Shown here: in pieces, positions 16,337 to 24,679 of the stretch
Position numbering within the stretch: position 1 is the stretch's first letter
Layout: every line of letters starts with the position of its first letter
Assembly (NCBI GenBank): GCA_001897515.1
Contig: MKTA01000018.1
Location: 1 to 64,000, forward strand
DNA from: Bacteroidetes bacterium 41-46
Lineage (GTDB): Bacteria; Bacteroidota; Bacteroidia; Bacteroidales; UBA932
Direction: 5' to 3'
DNA: 64,000 nucleotides
Notes under the pieces: model-generated
Database searches by the model: none
Told to the model about the DNA's origin: nothing
The model's input: only the letters and a program-made list of their open reading frames with translations
Translations under genes and position numbers: made by a program

Positions 16337-17200
16337 ATGGCAAAAAAGCTAATATTTGTTTTGGGGCCTACAGCCTCAGGTAAGACTGACTACTCTGTAA
16401 ATCTTGCTCAGCAGATTGGCTCTCCTATAGTATCATGTGATTCAAGGCAAATATTCAGGGAGCTTAGAATAGGGACAGCTCCTCCATCTGAACTACAGCT
16501 CTTAAAAGTTAAACACTATTTTATTTTCTCACATTCAATACACTCCCCATATACAGCAGGGCGATACGAAGTTGAGGCACTGGCTCTTCTGAGTGAATTG
16601 TTCAAAGAGAGAGACACTATTGTAGCTACAGGTGGATCAGGTCTTTATGTCCATGCTCTCTGCTATGGACTGGATGATTTCCCGCCAGCCGATCCTGATT
16701 TGCGTCAGATGCTGACAGAGCGTTTAGAGAGAGAGGGGATAGAGTCACTCCGGGCTGAGTTGAGAGTTTTGGACAGAGAGAGCTATGAAACAATTGAGTT
16801 AAGCAATTCAAGACGGGTACTCAGGGCTCTTGAGGTAACAATACAGACTGGAAGAAGGTTCTCTTCATTCAAGACAGGGGGGCAAAGAGGGAGAACTTTT
16901 GAGATTGAGAAAAGAATTATTGTTAGACCAAGAGAGGAGCTCTACAACAGAATTAACAGACGGGTTGATTTAATGATGGAGAGCGGTTTGCTGGACGAGG
17001 CGAAGTCACTCTATAAATACAGAGATTTGACAGCTTTAAAAACAGTGGGATATAGTGAACTTTTTGACTTTCTTGGGGGTAAAATTCCACTGGATCAGGC
17101 TGTAGATTTGATTAAAAGGAATACAAGGAGGTATGCCAAGAGGCAGATTACATGGTGGAACAGATATTCAGACTTAATTGAAGTACAAAGTGGCGATTAA
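16337..17200 (+). CDS. miaA: tRNA dimethylallyltransferase
   Basis: 287 residues, slightly short for the family. Adds a dimethylallyl group to N6 of adenosine 37 in tRNAs reading codons that begin with U. The P-loop VLGPTASGKTDYS (residues 7-19), DSRQIFRELRIGTA (the tRNA/DMAPP-binding DSxQxY block with Phe for Tyr), ATGGSGLYVHAL and the late RRYAKRQITWWNRY motif identify it. It is followed at once by a strong terminator. Confidence 0.95.
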   Translation: MAKKLIFVLGPTASGKTDYSVNLAQQIGSPIVSCDSRQIFRELRIGTAPPSELQLLKVKHYFIFSHSIHSPYTAGRYEVEALALLSELFKERDTIVATGGSGLYVHALCYGLDDFPPADPDLRQMLTERLEREGIESLRAELRVLDRESYETIELSNSRRVLRALEVTIQTGRRFSSFKTGGQRGRTFEIEKRIIVRPREELYNRINRRVDLMMESGLLDEAKSLYKYRDLTALKTVGYSELFDFLGGKIPLDQAVDLIKRNTRRYAKRQITWWNRYSDLIEVQSGD

Positions 17201-17246
17201 AAAAGAGAGCCGGCGTCCAACAGCCGGCTCTCTTTTATTTTTTTTT
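17201..17246. terminator. Bidirectional rho-independent terminator
   Basis: Perfect 14-bp stem, arms 17201-17214 and 17223-17236 (core AGAGAGCCGGC / GCCGGCTCTCT), 8-nt loop. Plus strand: T run up to 17246. Minus strand: six T residues follow. It separates the convergent miaA and DUF3127 genes and can serve both. Confidence 0.93.
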
Positions 17247-17261
17247 CAATAGAATATTGAT

Positions 17262-17630
17262 TTAGAATGGGAGGTCATCCTCTCCGGAATCAGCGGGAAA
17301 ATCCGGCATAGCAGGTGCCGGAGTGTAACCATCTTGAGCAGCAGATTGCTGCGACTCCATTCTTTCAATCTTCCAAGCCCTTACATCTGTGTACCAACGG
17401 TTGTTGAACTCTCTGGATTCAATGTTGACAGATGCCTTTATAACATCGCCCTCATTGTATCTTCCAAGCTCTTCAACTTTATCGGCTCCCCAAACATTCA
17501 TGCAAACTTTTCTTGGATATTGCTCTTGTGTCTCCACAATAAACTCCTGTTTGCTCCAGTTTCCTCTGGCGCTGACGCCATTCTGAATGCCTAGTTTGGA
17601 GTGTATTTTTCCAATAATTTCAAGTGCCAT
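17262..17630 (-). CDS. DUF3127 protein, OB-fold-like with SSB-type acidic tip
   Basis: 122 residues. The body MALEIIGKIHSKLGIQNGVSARGNWSKQEFIVETQEQYPRKVCMNVWGADKVEEL...VIKASVNIESREFNNRWYTDVRAWKIERM is the DUF3127 domain and has the strand pattern of a nucleic-acid-binding OB fold. A linker rich in Ala, Gln and Pro leads to SGEDDLPF, almost the C-terminal tip by which single-stranded DNA-binding proteins recruit partners (typically DDDIPF). I infer a role with single-stranded DNA or RNA; no experimental function is known to me. It follows the FKBP gene by 2 bp at the end of a four-gene unit. Confidence 0.8.
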   Translation of the reverse strand: MALEIIGKIHSKLGIQNGVSARGNWSKQEFIVETQEQYPRKVCMNVWGADKVEELGRYNEGDVIKASVNIESREFNNRWYTDVRAWKIERMESQQSAAQDGYTPAPAMPDFPADSGEDDLPF

Positions 17631-17632
17631 AT

Positions 17633-18355
17633 TTACTTACTCTTTGGAGCCTCTTCAACCTTAGCCTTGTCAATTTTTACCAGATCAACATCAAATATAA
17701 GTGTTGAATTCGGCTGGATAACCGGTCCCGCTTGCTGAGCTCCGTAAGCAAGTTCAGACGGGATATAAAGTCTGATCTTTCCACCCTCTCCTATCATCTG
17801 AATACCTTCGCTCCAACCTGGGATAACAGCGTTTACAGGGAATTTCACCGGTTCAGCGTTACCCATTGAAGAGTCAAACTCAGTACCGTCAATAAGAGTG
17901 CCTCTGTAATAAACAGAAACAGTGTCCTGTGCAGACGGCTTTAACTCTGAGCCCGGGATAATAATTTTGTACTGAAGACCACTTCCAGAAACCTGAACAC
18001 TGTCATTCAGCTTGTTTTTCTCAAGAAATTCCTCTCCTTTTGCTTTGTTTGCCTGGCCAAGGAGTTCCTGTCTGATTGTCATATATCTCTGAATTACAAC
18101 ATTCGCAGTCATATCGTCAATCTTCAGTTCGCTCTCAGACAGAACATCCTTCATCGCTTTAGTTATCTCGGCCTGATTGAGGTCTTTGAAGTTTGCGTTT
18201 TTAAGCATCATTCCAAACGATACTCCCACAGCGTAGCTGGCAGAATCTCTTAACTCTTTGGAAACCTGTACTGTGTCTGCACTCTTTTTCTCGCCGCATG
18301 ATACGGCCATAATTGATGCAATTGCTACAATTGCAACTGTTTTTAATGTTTTCAT
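17633..18355 (-). CDS. FKBP-type peptidyl-prolyl isomerase, lipoprotein
   Basis: 240 residues. Signal MKTLKTVAIVAIASIMAVSC with the lipid-anchor Cys at about residue 20 puts it in the periplasm. An N-terminal helical dimerisation-like part (about 35-115) precedes the FKBP domain (about 120-232): YRGTLIDGTEFDSSMG, FPVNAVIPGWSEGIQMIGEGGKIRLYIPSELAYG, LIFDVDLVKI. This is the FkpA/Mip layout, a folding catalyst for secreted proteins. Its start overlaps the nhaA stop (ATGA). Confidence 0.92.
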   Translation of the reverse strand: MKTLKTVAIVAIASIMAVSCGEKKSADTVQVSKELRDSASYAVGVSFGMMLKNANFKDLNQAEITKAMKDVLSESELKIDDMTANVVIQRYMTIRQELLGQANKAKGEEFLEKNKLNDSVQVSGSGLQYKIIIPGSELKPSAQDTVSVYYRGTLIDGTEFDSSMGNAEPVKFPVNAVIPGWSEGIQMIGEGGKIRLYIPSELAYGAQQAGPVIQPNSTLIFDVDLVKIDKAKVEEAPKSK

Positions 18356-19719
18356 CTTTCTTCTTTGTTATTTGTTGTTTGTTCTTTGTTTCTTGTTGTA
18401 AGTAATATGGCAGACAAACCAATTATTGCAGCAATAAAAGATGTGCCGATAATTGTCATCTTGCCCATATTGATAATCTTCTGATCAGTAAATGCAAGAT
18501 TATCGATAAAGATAGACATTGTAAATCCAATTCCTGCAATTATACCTACAGAAAAGACGTGGCTCCATGTCATATCTCCGGGTAGTACGGCTATCTTAAG
18601 TTTAACAGCAATCCAGCTGGCAATTAATATTCCCAGTGGCTTGCCCAGTAAAAGGCCGAAAAATATTCCCGGTACAATTGGTGCAAGTGAGTGTTTAAAA
18701 AGACCAGGGTCAAGAATTACTCCTGCATTTGCAAGGGCAAACACAGGCATTATAAAATATGTGACCCATGGGTGAAGTATATGTTCAACCTTTATCATGA
18801 GAGGGTGCACCTGATCCAATTTTTTGTGAAGACTATGAATAGCCTGCTGCTGCTCATGATTTGACAATACGCTCAATTTGTTGTCACTGGCGGAGGCAAA
18901 CTTGTTCAGCAAATATCTGCTTCCTACAATAAAACGTACTTCATTAATTTTGCTCCTTCCCGGAATAGTAATTGCCAGGAGCACGCCGGCAATTGTAGCA
19001 TGTATCCCTGAGCCCAGAATAAGAAACCACAATATCACCCCCGGGACAATATACATTGCAGGCTTCTTAATATTTATTCTGTTGAAGACCAGAAGAGTTG
19101 TAAATAGTATTCCGGAGTAGAGAAGGAGTTCGGTATTTATTGCATGAGTCGGGTAAAAGACTGCCAGAACAATAATGGCTCCTAGATCGTCAACTATTGC
19201 TAAAGCTGTAAGAAACACCTTCAGTGCCAATGGCACCCTCTTTCCCAGAAGGGATAATATTCCCAATGCAAAAGCAATATCAGTTGCCATTGGTGTGCCC
19301 CACCCATTCTCACTTGGAGTATCATTGTTGAAAATAAGGTATAGTGCAGCCGGAACTACCATTCCCCCGATGGCGGCAAAAATGGGAAGAGCCGCCTGTT
19401 TAAAGGAGGAGAGCTCTCCGACCAGCATCTCTCTCTTTATCTCCAATCCAACAACCAGAAAAAAGATGGTCATAAGACCGTCGTTAATCCAGTGTAAGAG
19501 GGTCATTTCAAATTGAAATCGTCCAAAAGAGAATCCAAACTCTACATTCAGAATATCCATTGCCGGAGCCCACGCAGGATTGTTTGCAACCACAAGTGCA
19601 ATAATCACGCAAATAAGCAACAGAATACCACCTGTTGAGGAGTTGTTGAAAAATGTGCTGAAGAGATTCTTGAGCTCTATTCTTTTGTTAAGCTTCAGCA
19701 GATGCTTTAATGACCTCAT
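18352..19719 (-). CDS. nhaA: Na+/H+ antiporter NhaA
   Basis: 455 residues, 11-12 membrane segments. Exchanges protons for sodium across the inner membrane and controls cytoplasmic pH. HWINDGLMTIFFLVVGLEIKREM in the first third, TPMATDIAFALGIL, and AIVDDLGAIIV with the paired aspartates that bind the cation are the classic motifs. The C-terminus is hydrophilic (TTRNKEQTTNNKEER) and coded by a degenerate TTTGTT-rich stretch at 18357-18400. The start overlaps the ureohydrolase stop by 4 bp and its own stop overlaps the FKBP start. Confidence 0.96.
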   Translation of the reverse strand: MRSLKHLLKLNKRIELKNLFSTFFNNSSTGGILLLICVIIALVVANNPAWAPAMDILNVEFGFSFGRFQFEMTLLHWINDGLMTIFFLVVGLEIKREMLVGELSSFKQAALPIFAAIGGMVVPAALYLIFNNDTPSENGWGTPMATDIAFALGILSLLGKRVPLALKVFLTALAIVDDLGAIIVLAVFYPTHAINTELLLYSGILFTTLLVFNRINIKKPAMYIVPGVILWFLILGSGIHATIAGVLLAITIPGRSKINEVRFIVGSRYLLNKFASASDNKLSVLSNHEQQQAIHSLHKKLDQVHPLMIKVEHILHPWVTYFIMPVFALANAGVILDPGLFKHSLAPIVPGIFFGLLLGKPLGILIASWIAVKLKIAVLPGDMTWSHVFSVGIIAGIGFTMSIFIDNLAFTDQKIINMGKMTIIGTSFIAAIIGLSAILLTTRNKEQTTNNKEER

Positions 19720-20759
19720 AAGGCGGTGCCTGGTTTATTGTTATTAAGATTTGTGTAAAGAGCCAGTTTGTAAAGCAGTCGTGCTCCCACATTTGCATCC
19801 CATTCATCTTTTGTTCCAGGTGCCACTTCACAGAGATCAAATCCAATAATTTTTTTATTGGATAGTGCCAGCATATGAAGAAGATAGTCAACCTCTCTGA
19901 AACTTAACCCTCCAGGTACAGGTGTTCCTGTATTGGGGCATAGCTCAGGAGAGAGGCCATCAATATCAAAACTTATGTAAACATTTTGAGGAAGTGTAGC
20001 CAGAATCTCTTCGCATTGTCTTTTCCAGCTCTTCCCTTCAAATATATTACCTCTAAGTTCTATGTCTGTAAAACACCTGATGCGCGGGTCTGTATTTATG
20101 ATTTCTGCTTCATCTTCACAGAAGTCCCTTATACCAACCTGAGTCAGCTGTGAAATTTGGTTGACTTCATTTAGTGCGTTGTACATAATTGATGCGTGTG
20201 AATAGGTAAATCCCTCATATGCTCTTCTTAAATCTGCATGTGCATCAATGTGGAGTATCCCGAACTCCTCGCAGGTCTCTCCGGCGGCTCTAATGTTGCC
20301 AAGAGGAACGCTATGGTCACCTCCCACAATACCGGTTATTTTTCCCTGTCTTATAAGGCTTTTGCATGATTCATAAACCTTATCATTCAACTTTATGCTT
20401 GCTTCATTTATTTTTGAAACACTCTCCTCCATCAAGGAGATCTCAATTCCTTGTTCAAGTCCCTCTATTACAGATTCAGCAATCTTCCTATACTTCTTGT
20501 TCTCCTTTAAAATAGCCTTATCAACCGGCAGGGTCCCAATCTTAGTTTTCCATGCGTCATGTATATTCAGATCATAAAGATCCACCTGAACTGACGCATC
20601 AATTATTGCTTCCGGTCCTTTGTGTGTTCCTGCCCTGTATGAGGTAGTTACATCCCACGGGACAGATATTAGGGCAATTTCAGACTCCTCAAGGCTGTAT
20701 GGGAGGGCAAAGTAATTGCCGTTTGCCATCCCCGGGTCATTGGGGTTGAAAATTGTCAT
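19716..20759 (-). CDS. Ureohydrolase family enzyme (agmatinase/formimidoylglutamase type)
   Basis: 347 residues of the arginase-agmatinase superfamily with all manganese-binding motifs: GGDHSVPLG, IDAHADLRRAYEG and SFDIDGLSPELCPNTGTPVPGG. The family cleaves a guanidino or formimino group, giving urea or formamide. The glycine-rich GTPVPGGLSFRE part resembles agmatinases, but the N-terminal SYRAGTHKGPEAI is shared, so substrate (agmatine, arginine, formiminoglutamate) stays open. First gene of a unit with nhaA, FKBP and DUF3127, all overlapping by 4 bp or 2 bp apart. Confidence 0.88.
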   Translation of the reverse strand: MTIFNPNDPGMANGNYFALPYSLEESEIALISVPWDVTTSYRAGTHKGPEAIIDASVQVDLYDLNIHDAWKTKIGTLPVDKAILKENKKYRKIAESVIEGLEQGIEISLMEESVSKINEASIKLNDKVYESCKSLIRQGKITGIVGGDHSVPLGNIRAAGETCEEFGILHIDAHADLRRAYEGFTYSHASIMYNALNEVNQISQLTQVGIRDFCEDEAEIINTDPRIRCFTDIELRGNIFEGKSWKRQCEEILATLPQNVYISFDIDGLSPELCPNTGTPVPGGLSFREVDYLLHMLALSNKKIIGFDLCEVAPGTKDEWDANVGARLLYKLALYTNLNNNKPGTAL

Positions 20760-20865
20760 TGTTGTGCTCTATTTCAATTAAATGGTTTTTACTCTCCTCA
20801 TGATAGTCGCAATCACTTTCTGAAAAAATTTTGCGATAATCAAACTATTAGATAACTTAGGGGAA

Positions 20866-20873
20866 CAAAGGTA
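20866..20873 (-). promoter_or_regulatory. -7 element of the ureohydrolase-nhaA operon
   Basis: Minus strand TACCTTTG, about 107 nt before the ureohydrolase ATG. No clear -33 element. The leader would be near 100 nt. Confidence 0.45.
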
Positions 20874-20890
20874 ACCTTTTTTAACAAAAT

Positions 20891-23089
20891 ATGCAGACTA
20901 GTTCCGAGTTTTTGCACGCTCAATTAAAGCAGTTTTTCGGCTTTGACAACTTCAAGGGAGAGCAGGAGGAGGTAATAAGGCATCTTATGAGTGGTAACGA
21001 TGCTTTTGTTTTAATGCCAACCGGAGGCGGAAAGTCTCTGTGCTATCAATTGCCGGCTCTGTTACTGCCGGGCGTGGCTATTATTATATCACCCCTGATT
21101 GCCCTCATGAAGAATCAGGTGGATGCGATCAGAGGGTTTGTAGTAGAGAAGGAGGGGATAGCCCATTTCCTAAACTCTTCTCTAAACAAAGCGCAGATAC
21201 AGGAGGTTAAGGAGGATCTTCTGTCCGGTCAGACAAAACTGCTCTATGTTGCTCCCGAGTCCCTTACTAAGGAGGATAATATTAATCTTTTAAAACAGCT
21301 AAAGATATCTTTTTATGCTGTTGATGAGGCACATTGTATTTCTGAATGGGGGCATGATTTTCGTCCGGAGTACAGACGTATAAATCCCATAGTCCAGGAG
21401 ATTGGTAAAGCTCCTGTTATTGCTCTTACAGCTACTGCGACACCCAAGGTTCAGAACGATATTCAGCGAAATCTGGGAATGGTTGACGCAAAGGTGTTCA
21501 AAACCTCATTCAATCGCAAAAACCTCTATTACGAAATAAGATCAAAATCCAACACAGAGAGAGAAATAATAAAATTTATCAAATCAAATCCGGGTAAATC
21601 CGGCATAATATATTGCCTTAGCAGAAAAAAAGTTGAGGATGTAGCTCAGCTTCTTTGTGTTAATGGAATTAAGGCACTCCCTTACCACGCAGGACTTGAA
21701 GCCTCCAGGAGGGCTTCAAATCAGGATAAATTCCTGATGGAGGAGGCCGATGTTATAGTTGCAACAATTGCTTTTGGTATGGGCATTGACAAGCCTGATG
21801 TCAGATTCGTCATACACTATGATATTCCAAAGAGTCTGGAGAGTTACTATCAGGAGACTGGCAGATCAGGGCGAGACGGAGGTGAGGGTAAGTGTATTGC
21901 GTTTTACTCATATAAGGATATTCAAAAATTAGAGAAATTTATGCAGGGGAAGCCTGTCTCAGAGCAGGAAATCGGCAAGCAACTGCTGATGGAGACAGCT
22001 GCATATGCAGAGTCAAGCCTGTGCAGACGCAAGGTTCTTTTAAACTATTTTGGAGAGGAGTACATTCAGGAGAATTGCGGCTCATGCGATAACTGTATAT
22101 CGCCTAAAAAGATGTTTGACGGAAGGGAGGAGATAGCTCTTCTTATAGAGCTTGTTTTGTCGATGAAAGAGCAATTCAAAGCAGAACATCTGGCAAATAT
22201 TCTGGCGGGGGTCTCCAATTCAATAATTAAGTCTTATAATCATCACAAACTTGAGCTTTTCGGTGCCGGTAAATCAAAGGGGGTTAAGTTCTGGATGGCA
22301 GTAATCAGGCAGGCTCTGGTACACCATCTTCTTGAGAAGGATATTGAGAAATATGGTTTGATTTTCTGTACTGATTACGGCAGGAAATTTAATGAAAATC
22401 CGGTGGAGATAATGATTGCAGAGGACAGAGAATATACCGATGATGAATCTGATGATGAACCTTTGGCGGGAGGATCCTCAAGAGGTTCCTCCGCAGGGGA
22501 TGAGGCGCTTCTGGCTATGATCAGGGATCTTAGGCAGTCGGTAGCGAAAAGGTTGAAACTGCCACCTTTTGTAGTCTTTTCAGATCCATCTCTTGAAGAT
22601 ATGTCAATTCACTATCCCATCACACTGGAGGAACTTAAGAATTGCCAGGGGGTAGGAGAGGGGAAAGCGAAGAAGTTCGGCAAGGAGTTTATTGATCTAA
22701 TCTCCAGATATGTTGAGGAGAACGAAATTGAAAGGCCTGTTGACTTTGTAGTTAAATCTGTTGTCAATAAATCAGCCAATAAGGTCTCAATTATACAGGG
22801 TATAGACAGAAAACTGCCTCTTGACGACATTGCAGATTCAAAAGGGCTGGAGATGAATGAGATTCTTGATGAGATAGAGGCTATTGTCAACTCCGGAACA
22901 AAAATAAATATAGACTATTATATCCGTCAGACAATTGACGATGATAAAATAGACGATATTTATGAATACTTCAGAACAGAGGCTGTGACTGACTCTCTTA
23001 AGGAGGCCTCTGACGAACTTGGCAGAGGTTATACGGAAGAGGAGATCAGGCTTGTCAGAATTAAGTTCCTCTCAGAGCTTGGTAATTGA
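20891..23089 (+). CDS. recQ: ATP-dependent DNA helicase RecQ
   Basis: 732 residues, the long Bacteroidetes form. Unwinds DNA 3' to 5' in recombination and fork repair. Motif I PTGGGKS (43-49), DEAHCISEWGHDFR (motif II from 145), TATATP, and motif VI QETGRSGRDG are intact. The zinc site CRRKVLLNYFGEEY...NCGSCDNC follows, then the winged helix, and an HRDC domain near 537-613. The last 110 residues form an extra helical part with a repeated acidic helix pattern, a common C-terminal addition in this phylum. Converges on glutamine synthetase with only 9 bp between stop codons. Confidence 0.97.
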   Translation: MQTSSEFLHAQLKQFFGFDNFKGEQEEVIRHLMSGNDAFVLMPTGGGKSLCYQLPALLLPGVAIIISPLIALMKNQVDAIRGFVVEKEGIAHFLNSSLNKAQIQEVKEDLLSGQTKLLYVAPESLTKEDNINLLKQLKISFYAVDEAHCISEWGHDFRPEYRRINPIVQEIGKAPVIALTATATPKVQNDIQRNLGMVDAKVFKTSFNRKNLYYEIRSKSNTEREIIKFIKSNPGKSGIIYCLSRKKVEDVAQLLCVNGIKALPYHAGLEASRRASNQDKFLMEEADVIVATIAFGMGIDKPDVRFVIHYDIPKSLESYYQETGRSGRDGGEGKCIAFYSYKDIQKLEKFMQGKPVSEQEIGKQLLMETAAYAESSLCRRKVLLNYFGEEYIQENCGSCDNCISPKKMFDGREEIALLIELVLSMKEQFKAEHLANILAGVSNSIIKSYNHHKLELFGAGKSKGVKFWMAVIRQALVHHLLEKDIEKYGLIFCTDYGRKFNENPVEIMIAEDREYTDDESDDEPLAGGSSRGSSAGDEALLAMIRDLRQSVAKRLKLPPFVVFSDPSLEDMSIHYPITLEELKNCQGVGEGKAKKFGKEFIDLISRYVEENEIERPVDFVVKSVVNKSANKVSIIQGIDRKLPLDDIADSKGLEMNEILDEIEAIVNSGTKINIDYYIRQTIDDDKIDDIYEYFRTEAVTDSLKEASDELGRGYTEEEIRLVRIKFLSELGN

Positions 23090-23098
23090 AGAGGATAT

Positions 23099-24601
23099 TT
23101 AACCACAATGATAATGTTGTTCAACCAGCTCCTTCATCATTGATGGATTCTTCACAGTCTCTTCTCTTATCTCTTTGTCCTTATATGACCTAAGTTTAGA
23201 AATTACACCATCAATAAGGGCAGGTGAAAAGACACCATCCTTCTCATAAATGTTACGGTTTTTCTCAAGTTGCTCGGCGGATTCCCAGCACGATGCAGGA
23301 AGCTGCTCAAGGGCGTTCAATCTCTCCTCATGTTTTTTATCATGGATGTTGACATCTACATAACACCTTTCAGCAATCTCCAGCGCATCATTTAGTTCAA
23401 ATCCTGTTCTTGCGGCAACCACCAGGCCGGCCAGCATCATATAAATGTCAGCTGAACCGTCAGGTGATCTCATCTCTACTGTTTGCTTGTCAACAGTTAT
23501 TTGACCCCTCTCTTTTTCAAGCGGATTCGCAATAGAGAGCATATCATGTCCACCCGTCCAGCCTAATGGAACTCTTACTAGTACAGATCTGTTTCTGTCT
23601 CCCCAGCAAATGCTTGTAGGTGCCTCCTGGTGAGGGACTAGTCTAAAATAGGATGTTGGATTAGTGTTTCCAAATGCTGTAAGGGATGATGCACATTTCA
23701 TATATCCGGCAATAGCCTTTTTTGCATTTGCAGAGAGTTTGCCGTTTTCAATCATAACAGAGCTACCCTCTTTTACCATTCTGGTATGGAAGTGAAGTCC
23801 GCTACCAGCCTTTCCGACTGTTATTTTTGGTGCAAAAGTAACGTCCAGTCCATATTTATAGGCAAGAGTACGAATTATCCATTTGGCGATAACAAGTTGA
23901 TTTGCTGCTGATTCAACTGGAGAGACGAGAAATTCAATTTCGTTTTGCTCATAAATCCTGTTATCCTGCGTAAAGTTACCCACTTCTGAGTGTCCGTATT
24001 TAATATGCCCTCCTGCCCTGGCTATGAGATTCATAGCCTCTGTCCTGAAGTGTTCAAACTTAGTAAATGGCTCTGATTCATGGTATCCTCGCTGATTTGG
24101 AGTGGGGAAAAGTGTGTCTGCCTGGTCGCTTATGTAGAACTCAAGCTCACCCATTGCCTCAAATGTAAAACCGGTTGTCTTAGTAAATGAGAGAGCGGCT
24201 TTGTGCAGAGTGTATTCAGGAGAGCTCTCTAAAGGCACACCATCTTTTGTAAAGTAGGCACAAAGGAGTCCTATAGCCGGTATCTCGGAGAATGGATCTT
24301 CAAAAGCAGTTGAGAATTTAGGGATAACATATAGGTCGCTTGATCCTGCTTCAATATATGGAAAGAGACTTGAGCCGTCAACTCTCTCGCCATATGATAG
24401 TATTGAGTCGGCATACTCAAGACTTGTTACAGGGAAGTTCAGAGTCTTGAGCCTTCCGTCTGCGGCAACATATCTGAAATTGATTAGTCTTATCTCTTTA
24501 TCTGCGATGTACTGAAGAATGTCTCTTTTTGTAAAATCTGCCGGGAATTTATTGAGATGCCTTACCAGAGGATTGATGTTGTGTTTTATTGAAGAATTCA
24601 T
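23099..24601 (-). CDS. glnA: Glutamine synthetase (GlnA family, about 500 residues)
   Basis: 500 residues from MNSSIKHN. Makes glutamine from glutamate, ammonia and ATP. Motifs: GELEFYIS (metal-binding Glu), GSGLHFHTRM (for the usual GSGMHxH), NPTSYFRLVPHQEAPTSICWGDRNRSVLVRVP (ATP/glutamate-binding) and EMRSPDGSADIYMMLAGL. The open frame extends to 24655, but that extension is hydrophobic and contains the promoter element at 24633-24640, so the ATG at 24601 is used. It is a somewhat divergent member, unlike GSIII, and no adenylylation-site conclusion can be drawn. Confidence 0.9.
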   Translation of the reverse strand: MNSSIKHNINPLVRHLNKFPADFTKRDILQYIADKEIRLINFRYVAADGRLKTLNFPVTSLEYADSILSYGERVDGSSLFPYIEAGSSDLYVIPKFSTAFEDPFSEIPAIGLLCAYFTKDGVPLESSPEYTLHKAALSFTKTTGFTFEAMGELEFYISDQADTLFPTPNQRGYHESEPFTKFEHFRTEAMNLIARAGGHIKYGHSEVGNFTQDNRIYEQNEIEFLVSPVESAANQLVIAKWIIRTLAYKYGLDVTFAPKITVGKAGSGLHFHTRMVKEGSSVMIENGKLSANAKKAIAGYMKCASSLTAFGNTNPTSYFRLVPHQEAPTSICWGDRNRSVLVRVPLGWTGGHDMLSIANPLEKERGQITVDKQTVEMRSPDGSADIYMMLAGLVVAARTGFELNDALEIAERCYVDVNIHDKKHEERLNALEQLPASCWESAEQLEKNRNIYEKDGVFSPALIDGVISKLRSYKDKEIREETVKNPSMMKELVEQHYHCG

Positions 24602-24632
24602 AAAATGTGTTACTTGATTGTATAAGAATGAA

Positions 24633-24640
24633 CAAATATA
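24633..24640 (-). promoter_or_regulatory. -7 element of the glutamine synthetase gene
   Basis: Minus strand TATATTTG, 31 nt before the ATG at 24601. It lies inside the longer reading frame and so argues against the upstream start. Confidence 0.5.
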
Positions 24641-24665
24641 GTAAAAGGATAACACAGTTTTTTAA

Positions 24666-24673
24666 TAACTTTG
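24666..24673 (+). promoter_or_regulatory. -7 element of the 769-residue protein gene
   Basis: TAACTTTG ends 6 nt before the ATG at 24680 and covers a TTG at 24671 that could open a slightly longer frame. The mRNA would start at or next to the ATG. Confidence 0.5.
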
Positions 24674-24679
24674 TGGGCT

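Noticed and set aside
24602-24655. N-terminal extension of glutamine synthetase
   Set aside because: Hydrophobic and AT-rich, contains the -7 promoter element, and the protein starts as its relatives do at 24601.
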